The notes under the pieces: generated by a model | Seen by the model: only the letters and a program-made list of their open reading frames with translations | Database searches by the model: none | Told to the model about the DNA's origin: nothing | Position numbers and translations under genes: made by a program | From: Ryuthela nishihirai | Lineage: Eukaryota; Arthropoda; Arachnida; Araneae; Heptathelidae | Assembly (NCBI GenBank): GCA_038380435.1 | Contig: JAWZYU010000017.1 | Span: 25,481,283 to 25,545,282 of the forward strand | Direction: 5' to 3' | Length of the DNA stretch: 64,000 nucleotides | In this document: positions 1 to 9,417 of the stretch, piece by piece | How the letters are laid out: each line of letters starts with the position of its first letter | How positions within the stretch are numbered: position 1 is the first letter of the stretch

Positions 1-2382
1 CTTCCTGATTTCAATTGGATTCCAGATGTTAGGGGTGTCACTATTTGTTTGTGTCGATACTATTTGTCTTATGGGCATTATCTCTTTAGTTTCAAATTTC
101 AGTTCTGCATTATAGCAATGTTTACAATTGTCAATACATGGGCGCCTGGAAAGAGCATCTGCATTCTTATGCATTTTACCACTTCGATGTTCGATGGAGA
201 AATCGTATTCTTGTAACCGTTGTATCCACCTAGCGATTTGTCCTTCAGGGTTTTTGAAGTTTAATAACCATCTAAGTGCAGCATGATCAGTACGTATAAG
301 GAATTTCTGGCCATAGAGATAATGATGAAAATGTTCTATTGCTTTTACTATTGCTAACAGTTCTTTGCGTGTTACACAGTAATTCCGCTCTGGTTTGGAT
401 AAAGTTTTACTAAAGTATGCAATAACTCTCTCTTGTCCGTCTTGTTCTTGTGAAAGCACAGCACCAACTCCTGTGTTACTTGCGTCAGTATCTATTACGA
501 ATTGTTTTCCAGTTTGTGGGTACGCTAGCACTGGTGCTGTGGAAAGAGTGTTCTTTAGCTGTTGAAAGGCTATATCGCATTCGGTGGTCCACATAAACCG
601 CTGGCCCTCTTCTGTCAGACGATGTAATGGTCTTGCGATGTTGGAGAAACCTTTGACAAATCTTCTATAGTAGGTGCAAAGTCCAATAAAACTACGAAGT
701 TGATGAACATCTTGTGGTGGAGGCCAGTCTCTTACAGCTTCTATCTTACTAGGATCAGTCTTAATCCCTGCTGTAGTGATCACATGACCAAGGTAATGAA
801 CTTCTTGCTGGAACAGTTTACACTTTGTCGGTCCCAATTTTAACTTGGCTGCCTTAAGTTTTTCAAATACTTGACGAAGATTTCTCAAATGTTCTTCAAA
901 AGTTCTTCCAAGAACTATGATGTCGTCCAAGTAAACCAGGCAGACCTCCAAAGACAAACCTTTGAGCACTGACTCCATTAGTCGCTCAAATGTGGCAGGT
1001 GCATTACAAAGTCCAAATGGCATCACCTTAAACTGCCAAAGTCCATTCCCTGTACTGAAAGCTGTTTTCTCACGGTCTTCAGGACGTATACCAACTTGCC
1101 AATAGCCGCTCTTTAAATCTAATGTTGAGAACCATTCTGACCCAGATAAAGTGTCTAGTGTATCGTCAATCCTGGGTAAAGGAAAGGAATCTTTCTTTGT
1201 TACGTCATTTAATCTGCGATAATCTACACAAAATCGTGTAGATCCATCCTTTTTCTTGACAAGAACTACTGGTGATGTCCAGGGACTCTGTGATGGTTCT
1301 ATAATGCCCTGAGTTTCCATGTCCTTTATGAGTTGTTCCGTCTCCTCTCTTTTTGCCAATGGAAGCCTTCTTGCCGGCAGATGGACTGGAGGAGAATCAC
1401 CAGTGTTGATTTTATGTTCTGTCAGGTTCGTACGGCCATAATCATTTGATGTGGCAGAAAAAATGTCAGAAAATTCTTTTAATAGGTTCTCGGCCTTAAC
1501 AGCTTGGTTTTCAGTTAATATTTGTCTGGTTTCTCTCCATAATTCAGTAAGATGAGACGGGATGTCTGTATGATTTTGATATGAATCGGTAACTTCTATT
1601 TTATTTATACTTGTTACACAGGTAACAGCTTCACATATTGCTAATTCCTCACCTTTTTTTAACATTCTATTGGATTTGTTACAGTTCATCACTCTGATAG
1701 GGATCTGTTCTTTATCTATTCTGACTAAAGTCCTTGCAACCAGGATATTATGAGCCAAAGCTCCTTTACCAGAGGCATCGGTAACTGCCAATCGGAAGGC
1801 CCCAGAAGTCTCCGCCCGATGTCCACGGACTATAACTTCACTTTGTGCTGGGATCTCTGTGTCTTCCGTCACTAATATTGGAGTTACGCTTGATAAAGAA
1901 TCAGACGTCCGGCTAAGCAGAGGAATCTCTTCTGTCTCATAGATGAGTAGGTTATCACTGGGTCTAATGTTGAATCCATGTTTCTTAAGAAAATCAAGGC
2001 CTAATATGCATTCGTCGTAGATGTCAGCGATGTAAACAGGGTGGTGTACCAGACAGCTACCAACTCGGATATTAAGTTCTATTTTTCCATGGACTTTTGC
2101 ACGATCTCCAGTGGCTGTTTGTAGGCTTATTTTAGACTGTGTAGTATTCAAGTTTGGGTGAGGTATTATTTTCTTTATTATATCCGTTCTGAGTAAAGTT
2201 ACATTTGCACCAGTGTCGACTATCATACGGCAAGGTATTCCATTTATGGCTCCATCAGCTACTAATCCATTATTATCGCCATGTAATGTCGAAACGTGGG
2301 CGACTTCCCCTGGGGCCATCCAATCAACTGCCAGCCTTTGCCCCGCAAGACTGACTAATTTCTGTTTCCCTGATCCTGTTGT
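1..2382 (-). CDS. pol: Pol polyprotein (protease, RT, RNase H), partial, expressed by -1 frameshift
   Basis: This frame is open for 794 codons, from just after an in-frame TAG at 2383-2385 to the window edge. In order it holds an aspartic protease (active site DTGA at about 2206-2217; the second conserved patch ILGLDFL near 2000), a reverse transcriptase from about 1390 to 730 with the catalytic YLDD at 922-933, and a Ty3-type RNase H from about 500 to 130 with DTDAS near 480. An HKNADALSR tail follows. Integrase should lie beyond position 1. No ATG precedes the protease except one 26 codons into the frame, and pol is in the -1 frame relative to gag. A Gag-Pol fusion made by frameshifting at 2364-2370 is therefore the likeliest expression route. 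The enzyme copies element RNA into DNA in cytoplasmic particles. Confidence 0.93.
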
Positions 2383-3641
2383 CTAGTTGATGGACTTGGA
2401 CTCCTCATTCGTTTCCTAGTGCAGTTGGTACGAATGTGTCCGGTCTTGCCACAATTCCAACACTGAAGGTCTGTTGTAGGTTTTGAAGAAGAACCTTTTA
2501 TATCTTTCAAAACGGATAGTATGGCTTTGGTTAGTTCTTTCATTTCATTATCCTTTTCTACAGTTTCTTCTGCACTCACAAATCTCACTGCACGTTTGTT
2601 CGCTCGGGAGGAAAGCCTGGAGCACTCGTATTTCATAGCATGTACCACAGCTGACTTTAAGGATTCACCTTCCAACATCCTCAGAGATTGCTGAGTGTCA
2701 GGGTCAGCAATAGCATCAATAAATTGTAATTGAGCTAAATTATCTTGAATTTCTGGTGGACAGTTACTATAAGCCAATCTAGCTAGACGCTCAATATCAC
2801 TAGCAAGCTCTTGCAAAGTTTCACCACTTTTCTGCATGCGATGTTTAAATTGAGTCACGTAATATTGTTTTAAATAACTATCACCAAACCTTAGTTCTAA
2901 TGCAGAAACTAGACTTTGATAATCAAGTCGTTTTTCTTCTGGAACAGACTGCAAAACTTCCGCAGCAGAATTTCTTAAGGAAGCTGCAAGAAAACTGACC
3001 TTTTGGAATTCATTCCACTCATTGGCTGTAGCGATAACTTCGAATTGTGTTTTAAATACTGTCCAAGATGATTGACCATCATATGTAGAAGGTTTAGTTG
3101 TATTTTTAGCGATATGTGTAATAACATTATTTCCACTAGAATTATTATTATCAAAAGCAGAAGGTAACATTTCATTTCTCAAAATCTGAAACTGGCGTTC
3201 ACAATCAGTTTTTACAATTTCTATTTCATGTTTATAATCTAACTTAACAGTATCAAGATCATATTTTACACTGTCAATTTCAACCTTTAAACAATCACAT
3301 TGTTTATTAAGTTCGGTTTTAATGTCCTTACACTGATCAGTAATCTTATCAATTTGAGAAGCCACTTCAGCTCTCATCTCAGTATTTTGTGCGGCCATTT
3401 CGGCTTTCAAGTCACCTATTTTATCGCTTTGGGCAGCTATATCACCTTTAATCTCAGTATTTTGTGCGGCCATTTCGACTTTCAAGTCACCTATTTTATC
3501 GCTTTGGGCAGCTATATCACCTTTAATCTCAGTATTTTGCGCGGCCATTTCGGCTTTCAAGTCATCTATTTTATTAGCCATATCGGCTTTCATATCAGTC
3601 ATCAGCTTTATTAACTCATCCATACTTCTAGTGAAAGGCAT
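2355..3641 (-). CDS. gag: Gag polyprotein of the Ty3-type element
   Basis: A complete 428-aa frame. Residues 1 to about 150 are a predicted coiled coil containing about 2.5 copies of a 25-residue unit (MAAQNTEIKGDIAAQSDKIG and following), visible as a 75-bp DNA repeat at 3385-3560. A Ty3-type capsid region follows at about residues 180-340 (start around KPSTYDGQSSW). One CCHC zinc knuckle, CWNCGKTGHIRTNC, lies near residue 395. Gag assembles the particle and binds element RNA. The start is the first ATG after the primer-binding site, 17 bases downstream of it. The stop lies inside the overlap with pol. The coiled-coil expansion is the unusual part; family assignment is secure from layout and domains. 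Confidence 0.92.
   Translation of the reverse strand: MPFTRSMDELIKLMTDMKADMANKIDDLKAEMAAQNTEIKGDIAAQSDKIGDLKVEMAAQNTEIKGDIAAQSDKIGDLKAEMAAQNTEMRAEVASQIDKITDQCKDIKTELNKQCDCLKVEIDSVKYDLDTVKLDYKHEIEIVKTDCERQFQILRNEMLPSAFDNNNSSGNNVITHIAKNTTKPSTYDGQSSWTVFKTQFEVIATANEWNEFQKVSFLAASLRNSAAEVLQSVPEEKRLDYQSLVSALELRFGDSYLKQYYVTQFKHRMQKSGETLQELASDIERLARLAYSNCPPEIQDNLAQLQFIDAIADPDTQQSLRMLEGESLKSAVVHAMKYECSRLSSRANKRAVRFVSAEETVEKDNEMKELTKAILSVLKDIKGSSSKPTTDLQCWNCGKTGHIRTNCTRKRMRSPSPSTRQQDQGNRN
2364..2370 (-). other. -1 ribosomal frameshift slippery heptamer GGGAAAC
   Basis: On the minus strand the gag codons read CAG GGA AAC AGA AAT TAG. The heptamer G GGA AAC fits the X XXY YYZ slippery pattern in the correct phase, two codons before the gag stop. 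A -1 slip there enters the pol frame, which opens only five codons upstream. A downstream stimulatory structure was not evaluated. Confidence 0.75.
3385..3575 (-). repeat. 75-bp in-frame repeat inside gag (about 2.5 copies)
   Basis: Three successive blocks starting with the codons for MAAQNTE are nearly identical for 75 bp (25 codons). They extend the predicted coiled coil without breaking the frame. Confidence 0.85.
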
Positions 3642-3657
3642 TCAATTAAATAATTAT

Positions 3658-3676
3658 AATCCCACTTCTGACACCA
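3658..3676 (-). promoter_or_regulatory. Primer-binding site for tRNA-Leu
   Basis: The plus strand AATCCCACTTCTGACACCA matches the 3' end (T-arm, acceptor stem and CCA) of animal tRNA-Leu. The minus strand is therefore complementary to it, just inside the LTR edge and 17 bases before the gag start. The tRNA identity rests on remembered tRNA sequence. Confidence 0.8.
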
Positions 3677-4006
3677 AATGTTGCGGATTACAAAAATGGA
3701 TAGCCGCTGAGCGTGAGTATTAAAAGCTATATTTCAAAACCAAATTCAATACAAGGTAAATTGTTACAAAGGAAATATGGATGAAGTATCTTATTAACAA
3801 ATCAACTATTAACATGCACAAGTCATCAATCTTCCTGCGTGAGCACACAACATCAGCTCTGTGTATTTTACTAAATACTACCTTTTACTTGATTTACCAG
3901 GTCACCCGAAGATCTTCACTCGCAAACCAATTCTCGTCCTTTGCTAATAACTTTTCACACACTAGCCGAACAAAAAGACAGTCCGTGTAGACATTCGAAG
4001 TTAGCC

Positions 4007-4140
4007 ATAAAAGTTCCCACTTTTATACTTCCGCGTATACACAACACATCAAGTTACTTCTTGATACTTAACGATAAAAGATCCCACTTTTATCCTTCCG
4101 TGTATACACAACACATCAAGTTACTTCTTGATACTTACGC
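4007..4140 (-). repeat. 67-bp direct repeat within the LTR
   Basis: Two copies start with ATAAAAG at 4007 and 4074 and both contain GTATACACAACACATCAAG. The copy nearer the coding region carries TATAAAAG on the minus strand; the other has the variant GATAAAAG. This looks like promoter-region duplication. Confidence 0.85.
4020..4027 (-). promoter_or_regulatory. TATA box TATAAAAG of the LTR promoter
   Basis: The minus strand reads GTATAAAAGTGGG about 340 bp before the LTR inner edge, a plausible position for start of transcription near 3990. Inferred from motif and position only. Confidence 0.55.
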
Positions 4141-4469
4141 GCACTGTCTCAGAACAGCTCACCGTCCATTTTCGAACTCACCGACCGTTACAACACACAA
4201 CGACCGTTACAATACAAAAACGACCGTTAACGCTCCACTCTTCTTCTCCAAATTCTCCCAACGTTCTTATTCGTTGGCTGAAACTTTTTGCTTTCGGTTG
4301 CCAGATTCCTTCTGTCGTAACAATATTTTGTATATTTTATTTGTTCCATTCAATAATTCATTGAGCGAGAGGTTCAAGTCGAACCGAATTGTTCATTTGT
4401 AGTGATGTTTAATAAATAAATAACTGTGGGTCAGTTGTTTCTTATCAGCAAGATCCCACAGCAATCATC

Positions 4470-5290
4470 ATGCAATGCTTGTGCCTGTCTCCACGCGAAA
4501 TGGCGAAGAAGCATCCGATCCCTGCAATTATCACCCCCATTTCGCTCATCAATAAAATACCCAAGCTTAGGGAAAGATACACATTGCAGAACCTCCAATC
4601 CTTCTTAGAATCGTAAAACTTTCTAACTAATGAACAGTTTTGGCTTCTCACCTAAACTCTTCTGAAACTGTTGAATTATTCCATATTTTGCATTCGTTGA
4701 CTTCACTGTTAGATGATTATACGCTACTGACGTCATTTTCCTGGATTTTGAAAAGACCTTCGATAAATTAAAACGATCCTATTTAATTCAAGAATTACTC
4801 TGCTTTATCACACCTAATCTGATCGCGAGATTTCTTTACAATGCGATTACTCACCGAACATACAAAGTTAGAGATGCAAACAGTTTATCCTCCATTAGAA
4901 ACATCGAAAGTGTAGTCATACAGTCGGTCAAAAGAGTATCCGAACACTATAGCTGATTACAAAATTCAGAAAAAATATCTGGCAACGAATTTTTTTTAGA
5001 AATTAGTGATCTGGCAACCTTCGTGTGACACGAAGGTTGCCAGATCATTTTCCATTTAGGTTAACGTAATCATTTCTTATTTAGGTTAAAAATTTTAAAT
5101 GTTGCCAGATCATTTCTAAAAAAATCGTTGCCAGATACTTTTTCTGAATTTTGTAATCAATCATAGTGTTCGGATGCTTTTTTGACCGACTGTGCAATGG
5201 TCTGTATTAGGAGCATTTTTTTTGCTTCTAAAATACCTAGTATTCTTCGTCCTATCCATTGTACGACATACGCAGAGTGGTCGGGATTGT
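4470..5290 (+). pseudogene. Non-LTR (Jockey/R1-like) reverse transcriptase remnant split by a MITE
   Basis: Forward-frame pieces match successive RT motifs. 4520-4612 gives TPISLINKIPKLRERYTLQN (fingers region). 4730-4920 gives VIFLDFEKTFDKLKRSYLIQ (motif A region). After the palindromic insertion at 4921-5192 the frame resumes with QWSVLGAFFF and TTYAEW at 5195-5280, degraded forms of QGSVLGP and YADD. In-frame stops (for example at 4613) and the altered catalytic motif show it is dead. The insertion sits directly before the QGSVLGP motif, so both sides are one copy. Clade assignment is approximate. Confidence 0.75.
4921..5192. mobile_element. PAL1 palindromic MITE (expanded copy)
   Basis: Begins CAGTCGGTCAAAAGAGTATC after a TA and ends with the inverted form at 5192. 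The centre carries ACCTTCGTGTGACACGAAGGT. An extra stretch (about 5050-5105, AGGTTAACGTAATCATTTC) makes it longer than the usual 213 bp. Confidence 0.85.
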
Positions 5291-5297
5291 CTAAAGT

Positions 5298-5641
5298 CGG
5301 AAGCGAACCAGGTTCGTAATCTTTAGTTCCCTAGTTCGACTCCCACCTGGGCCAGCGTTGAAATTAGTCTCCATTCAACCCCCACCCTGCCCTCGGCGAT
5401 AAAGGGGACACCAATAGGCTTCAAAGGGCCGCTGTCCTTTGCTTTGGATGGAACATGGAGTCGTGGCCACGTGTGCTGGAGGATCATACCCTAAAGAACA
5501 TGCTGGATTGACTCCCATTTGCCTCATAATAGCCAGTGCATCCTTTCCCCAGCATTATCTGAACCTTTGGAGTCCTTGTGACATGAACCTTTAGCCCATT
5601 GGACGCAAAAAAGTGCCGCTCGGAAATAAAACAACCTAAAG
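5298..5641 (+). mobile_element. SINE-A copy, old
   Basis: Head from the anticodon region onward (CGTAATCTTTAGTTCCCTAG) to the tail GTAAAACAACC-like end. Strongly diverged, with deletions. Confidence 0.75.
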
Positions 5642-5714
5642 CTTGCGCAGATGAATGTGCATATGAAATTGATTTCAACTGTTAAGAAGAATGTACTTCA
5701 TTACAAATTGATTG

Positions 5715-6103
5715 GGGGCGGGGGTGGCTCAGTCGGTAGCGCGCCAGGCTCGTAATCTGTAGTTCCCCGGTTCGAGTCCCAGCTGGTTCAGCGTTGATAT
5801 TTATCTCCGCAAAATTCCCCGCCCTGCCCACGGTCAGTAGGGGACACCGATGGGCTTGGAAAGGCCGCCGTCCGTCGGATGGGACGTTAAGCCGTGGCCC
5901 CGTGTGCGGGAGAGCCATACCCTATGCACGTTAAAGAACACGCTGGATGGCCTTGACGGGAGGCTACCATCTGTCTCCCAACAGCTGTTCCAGTGGGTCC
6001 CCTCCCCCAACCTTCTCTGAGCCTTCGGGGTCCATGTGACCTGGCCATTTAGCCCATGGTGTGCAAAAAAATGCCGCTCAGAGGTAAAACAACCCAACCC
6101 AAC
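5715..6103 (+). mobile_element. SINE-A, full length with 10-bp target duplication
   Basis: 389 bp. A box TGGCTCAGTCGG and B box GGTTCGAGTCC lie in a tRNA-Thr(CGU)-like head; the body is about 310 bp of non-tRNA sequence; the tail is AACAACCCAACCCAAC. It is flanked by perfect AAATTGATTG duplications (5705-5714 and 6104-6113), so this is a recent LINE-driven insertion. It serves as the reference copy here. Confidence 0.95.
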
Positions 6104-6113
6104 AAATTGATTG

Positions 6114-6772
6114 TGACGCCATTTACCAATGGAGCTTAAAATACGAACTACATTCATCGAACGACAAATCATGTGTTCTGTAACTTGCAAGAATAAATTC
6201 TGATTGCAAAATAAACTTTACCAATGATCTGTTAGAAGTATACAGATGAAAAACTCTGGAATATTATTGTCATATAACCACCTATAACAACATTGTTAGA
6301 AAGACTATCGCACCAAGCTCTTAATTCTAAAGTGTTATGGTGTAATGTAACACCTCTTCTCTAATTCGTATTTCGATTTCTTTCATCAGACCTTCACTAG
6401 AATAGGCCTCACCTGTATGGACAAATCATCTAGTATCAGATATCAATTCTTGGCCGCACCTAGAAATGGTATAGACTTTCTGGATTTCACAATTTCACAC
6501 CACATAAGAAAAAGGGTCGGATGTGGTTGTGTGGGTAGATGGGGGGGGGCATCCCCCATGAGAATGCTAGTAATGGAGGTCAAAAATAATTCAACTTGTG
6601 CATATTTCACACATTTTAAGAAACTTTTTAAAAACTTCTAAATTCAAGAGTGAAAATATTATACTGTAATGGTAATCCAATTTCTTGCATTCCACTTTTT
6701 TCTAGATCAGGGCCTGCATAAGAATAAAGCTTAAAAAAACTCGTTACACTTATTGGAGTGGAGAAGACTCGT
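6114..6772. other. Intergenic, AT-rich
   Basis: No convincing coding or repeat structure was recognised apart from a G run near 6541. Confidence 0.5.
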
Positions 6773-7110
6773 TGGTTTTTTGTTTTACCTCTGAGCAGCA
6801 CTTTTATGCACACCATGGGATAAATGGCCAGGTCACATAGACCCCGAAGGCTCAGAGAAGGTTGGGGGAGGGGACCCACTGGAACAGCTGTTGGGAGACA
6901 GATAGTAACCTCTCGTCAGGGCCATCCAGCGTGTTCTTTAACGTACACAGGGTATAGCTCTTTCACAGACAGACCACGGCTTAACGTCCCATCCGACGGA
7001 CGGCGGCCTTTCCATGTCCACAGGTGTCCCCAACAGACAGTGGGCAGGACGGGAAGTTTTGCGAAGATGAATCTTAACGATGGCCCAGCCGGGACTCGAA
7101 CCTGGGACAT
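6773..7110 (-). mobile_element. SINE-A copy, 5' truncated in the head
   Basis: Tail side at 6773 (TTTTGTTTTACCTCTGAGC), B box reverse ACTCGAACCTGGGA near 7100; A box missing. Confidence 0.9.
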
Positions 7111-7165
7111 GAGCGCAGTAAGAGTACATAGTTCATTAAGAAGACATTACAGATAATTAATTCTC

Positions 7166-7744
7166 TTACCTCCTTATCGTGGATTTCTTGTACCCGATTG
7201 GTATAATTTCCATCTCTCCTTCGAATTCTATATGAATTTTTGAAGGAAGCGTTCCTTTCGAATCGTCAAAAATGGCTCCAATTTTCCTCTGGCCATTTTC
7301 AATGCCATGCAATCGAATCCTCTCAATGTGCCCCACGAGTCTGCATTGAAGACCTTCCAGCTCCTCCTCGATCACTGTATCGGGGATGTAAATCGACACT
7401 TGAGATAAAGTTAGAATCAAAAAGTTGTCCCTAGCTCTCAGTCCGCAATATACATTCGAGCCAAAAAGAAAGTTTTCCCCCACGAAGAGATCTGCTGTGG
7501 AGATGTTCCTGAATGTTATTTCCCAGTCAGCTTCTTTGCGAACAATTGCCACAATGTCGTCAGCTCGGATTTCGCAAACGTTCAGTTTTTCTTGTAGGGC
7601 ATCTTTTATTGTGATCCAGGACAATTCGTGATCGTATCGTCCTGCAAAATGCTTCAGAAGAATGGTCCGCAGAATCGTCTCCTCTGTGGTAGGCATTTTG
7701 GATTTCGACATCCAACTCCAAAACCTCTTGTACTTCGAACACAT
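7166..7744 (-). CDS. Retroelement-like 192-aa frame (ORF1 / ZCCHC3-like region), possible exon
   Basis: The frame is uninterrupted and starts MCSKYKRFWSW; a second ATG (MPTTEE) is 17 codons in. The middle (DWEITFRNISTADLFVG, then IPDTVIEEELEGL…GHIERIRLHG…GQRKIGAIF) resembles the segment that precedes CCHC knuckles in ORF1 proteins of some LINEs and in ZCCHC3-like proteins; this is recalled similarity, not a search result. No CCHC follows. Instead the frame ends at AGGAG/GTAAGA (junction 7170/7169), a near-consensus splice donor that contains the stop. It may be an exon of a domesticated gene, or a truncated retroelement ORF1. SINE-A copies lie on the 3' side. Function unknown. Confidence 0.5.
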   Translation of the reverse strand: MCSKYKRFWSWMSKSKMPTTEETILRTILLKHFAGRYDHELSWITIKDALQEKLNVCEIRADDIVAIVRKEADWEITFRNISTADLFVGENFLFGSNVYCGLRARDNFLILTLSQVSIYIPDTVIEEELEGLQCRLVGHIERIRLHGIENGQRKIGAIFDDSKGTLPSKIHIEFEGEMEIIPIGYKKSTIRR

Positions 7745-8311
7745 GCTGAACTGCGAAACTGAACTACCACCTCACATTTGTTTTTCAAAGAGACATTTGA
7801 GGCGCATGCCCGTGTGACGTACTGCTGGAAAAAAAGTTCGCACTGACGTACTTTTTTCTTTCTTTTTCAATTTGGATATAATGGAGGATATCAGCAGATG
7901 TTTTGGTGTCTATATGTTCGAATAGACAGATGTAACTTAATTTAAAAATTGCATTAAATGTTTCCGTTTCATTCCACAAATAATTTTGATACAGGCCCGT
8001 AACAGGGGGGAGGGAAGGAGGAACTAAGATCCCCCCTGGTTAGCCCATGAGCCCCTTCTAACAGGCTTTTCTGTTTAGATTTTTCAAGCTTTCAATTTTT
8101 GCTAATTTACAATATAAGGATTCCTTTACTTTTGGGTTGCCAATGCAAAAATGTTTTAGATCTTGGTAATAGATTTGCAGTACTTATTTTCATAAAAAAT
8201 TCTTTAGCAAAACCCTCCGCCTATAAATGTTAAAGTCCTCCCTTTTGCTTTGAGCTAGATACGGCCCTCTTTTCACTTTATATATTTTTAGCAAATTGGA
8301 AATATTTATTT
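7745..8311. other. Intergenic, AT-rich
   Basis: No gene seen. A stretch from 7994 (CAGGCCCGTAACAGGGGGG) resembles the end of a hAT-type element but no partner end was found. Confidence 0.4.
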
Positions 8312-8324
8312 AATCTTATGATGA

Positions 8325-8699
8325 GTTGGGTTGTTTTACCTCTGAGCGGCACTTTTTTGCACACAATGGGCTAAATGGCCAGGTCACATGGACCCCGAAG
8401 GCTCAGAGAAGGTTGGGGGAGGGGACCCACTGGAACAGCTGTTGGGAGACAGATGGTAGCCTCCCGTCAAGGCCATCCAGCGTGTTCTTTAACGTGCTCA
8501 GGGTATGGCTCTCCCGCACACGGGGCCACGGCTTAACGTCCCATCCGACGGACGGCGGTCTTTCCAAGCCCATCGGTGTCCCCTACTGACTGTGGGCAGG
8601 GCTGGGAGTTTTGCGGAAATAAATCTCAATGCTGACCCAGCTGTGACTCGAACCTGGGAACTACAGGTTACGAGCCTGGCGCGCTACCGACTGAGCTCC
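8325..8699 (-). mobile_element. SINE-A with 13-bp target duplication
   Basis: Complete from tail (GTTGGGTTGTTTTACC) to A box (CCGACTGAGC). Perfect flanks AATCTTATGATGA at 8312-8324 and 8700-8712. Confidence 0.95.
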
Positions 8700-8934
8700 A
8701 ATCTTATGATGATGAAAAAATTTTAATTCATTTGCAATTTTACTGAAATTTCAAAAAAAAGTTCACATAAATCAAAATTCTGTTTTCACCTTTATAGGAA
8801 TGAGTTATCCATATAAGTTTTAGCTAGTCCGTTTGTCAGGTGAATATCTGTTTAGAAAAAATGATTGGTTCAAACAATAGACGATTATATTAACTAATAA
8901 AATAAATTATTAGTTCTGAAAAAAAAAAAGGCTA

Positions 8935-9045
8935 CACATATTTTTTTTCCTTGGTGTGCTGTGGCAATTTTGGATTCTCAGAAGTGTGCCGTGGCTTCAA
9001 AATACTTTGAAGCACTAGACCAGTAGTCCCTAATATGTGGTCCCG
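8935..9045. mobile_element. hAT-like element end fragment
   Basis: GGTGTGCTGTGGCAATTTTG, then GTGTGCCGTGGC and TTTGAAGCACTAGACCAG look like the subterminal and terminal parts of hAT (Charlie-like) elements. No matching opposite end or 8-bp duplication was found. Confidence 0.4.
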
Positions 9046-9054
9046 TATCCCTAA

Positions 9055-9415
9055 GTTGAGTTGTTTTACCTCTGAGCGGCACTTTTTTTGCACATAATGG
9101 GCTAAATAGCCAGGTGACAAGGTCCCCAAAGGCTTAGAGAAGGTCTCACTTGACGGCTGTTGTTAAGAAACAGAATTAAATCTCCTATTAAAGCTATCCA
9201 CACGGGATAGCCCCGCTGTGTGCGAGGGCCATTCTTTAATGTGCACACAGAGACACAGCTTAGCGTCCCATCCGACGGATGGTGGCCTTTCCACGCCCAT
9301 AGGTGTACCCTATTGAACATGGGCGGGGGTTGCGAAGATAAATCTCAATGCTGACCTAGTTGGGACTCGAACCAGGGAACTGCAGATTACGAGCCTGGCG
9401 CGCAACCGATTGAGC
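9055..9415 (-). mobile_element. SINE-A copy ending at a PAL composite
   Basis: Diverged; the head end (GCGCGCAACCGATTGAGC) is abutted by PAL1 at 9418. Confidence 0.85.
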
Positions 9416-9417
9416 TA

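Larger units (their letters stand above)
1..4450 (-). mobile_element. Ty3-type LTR retrotransposon, 5' portion (LTR, PBS, gag, start of pol)
   Basis: Read on the minus strand, the order is LTR, tRNA-Leu primer-binding site, gag, then pol with protease, reverse transcriptase and RNase H in Ty3 (Metaviridae) order. The element is cut by the left window edge, so integrase and the second LTR are not visible. Both gag and the visible pol are free of stops, so this copy is probably young. The outer LTR edge is uncertain (4400-4480) because the partner LTR and the target duplication lie outside the window. Protein domains and their order are read from sequence; recent activity is inference. Confidence 0.9.
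3679..4450 (-). repeat. 5' LTR of the Ty3-type element
   Basis: The inner edge is set by TG (plus strand TGTTGCGGATTAC at 3679), two bases beyond the primer-binding site. The outer edge must lie before the LINE-like sequence that starts near 4470; 4450 (…CCCACA) is a guess. It contains a TATA box and a 67-bp direct repeat. Several short open frames here are not coding. Confidence 0.7.

Noticed and set aside
4426..4608. 60-codon plus frame as a gene
   Set aside because: Shadow of the LTR edge and the LINE RT remnant, which reads in another frame.
5730..5800. tRNA-like heads of SINE-A (and SINE-B) as true tRNA genes
   Set aside because: Acceptor stems do not pair, no terminator follows the head, and each is joined to the SINE body.
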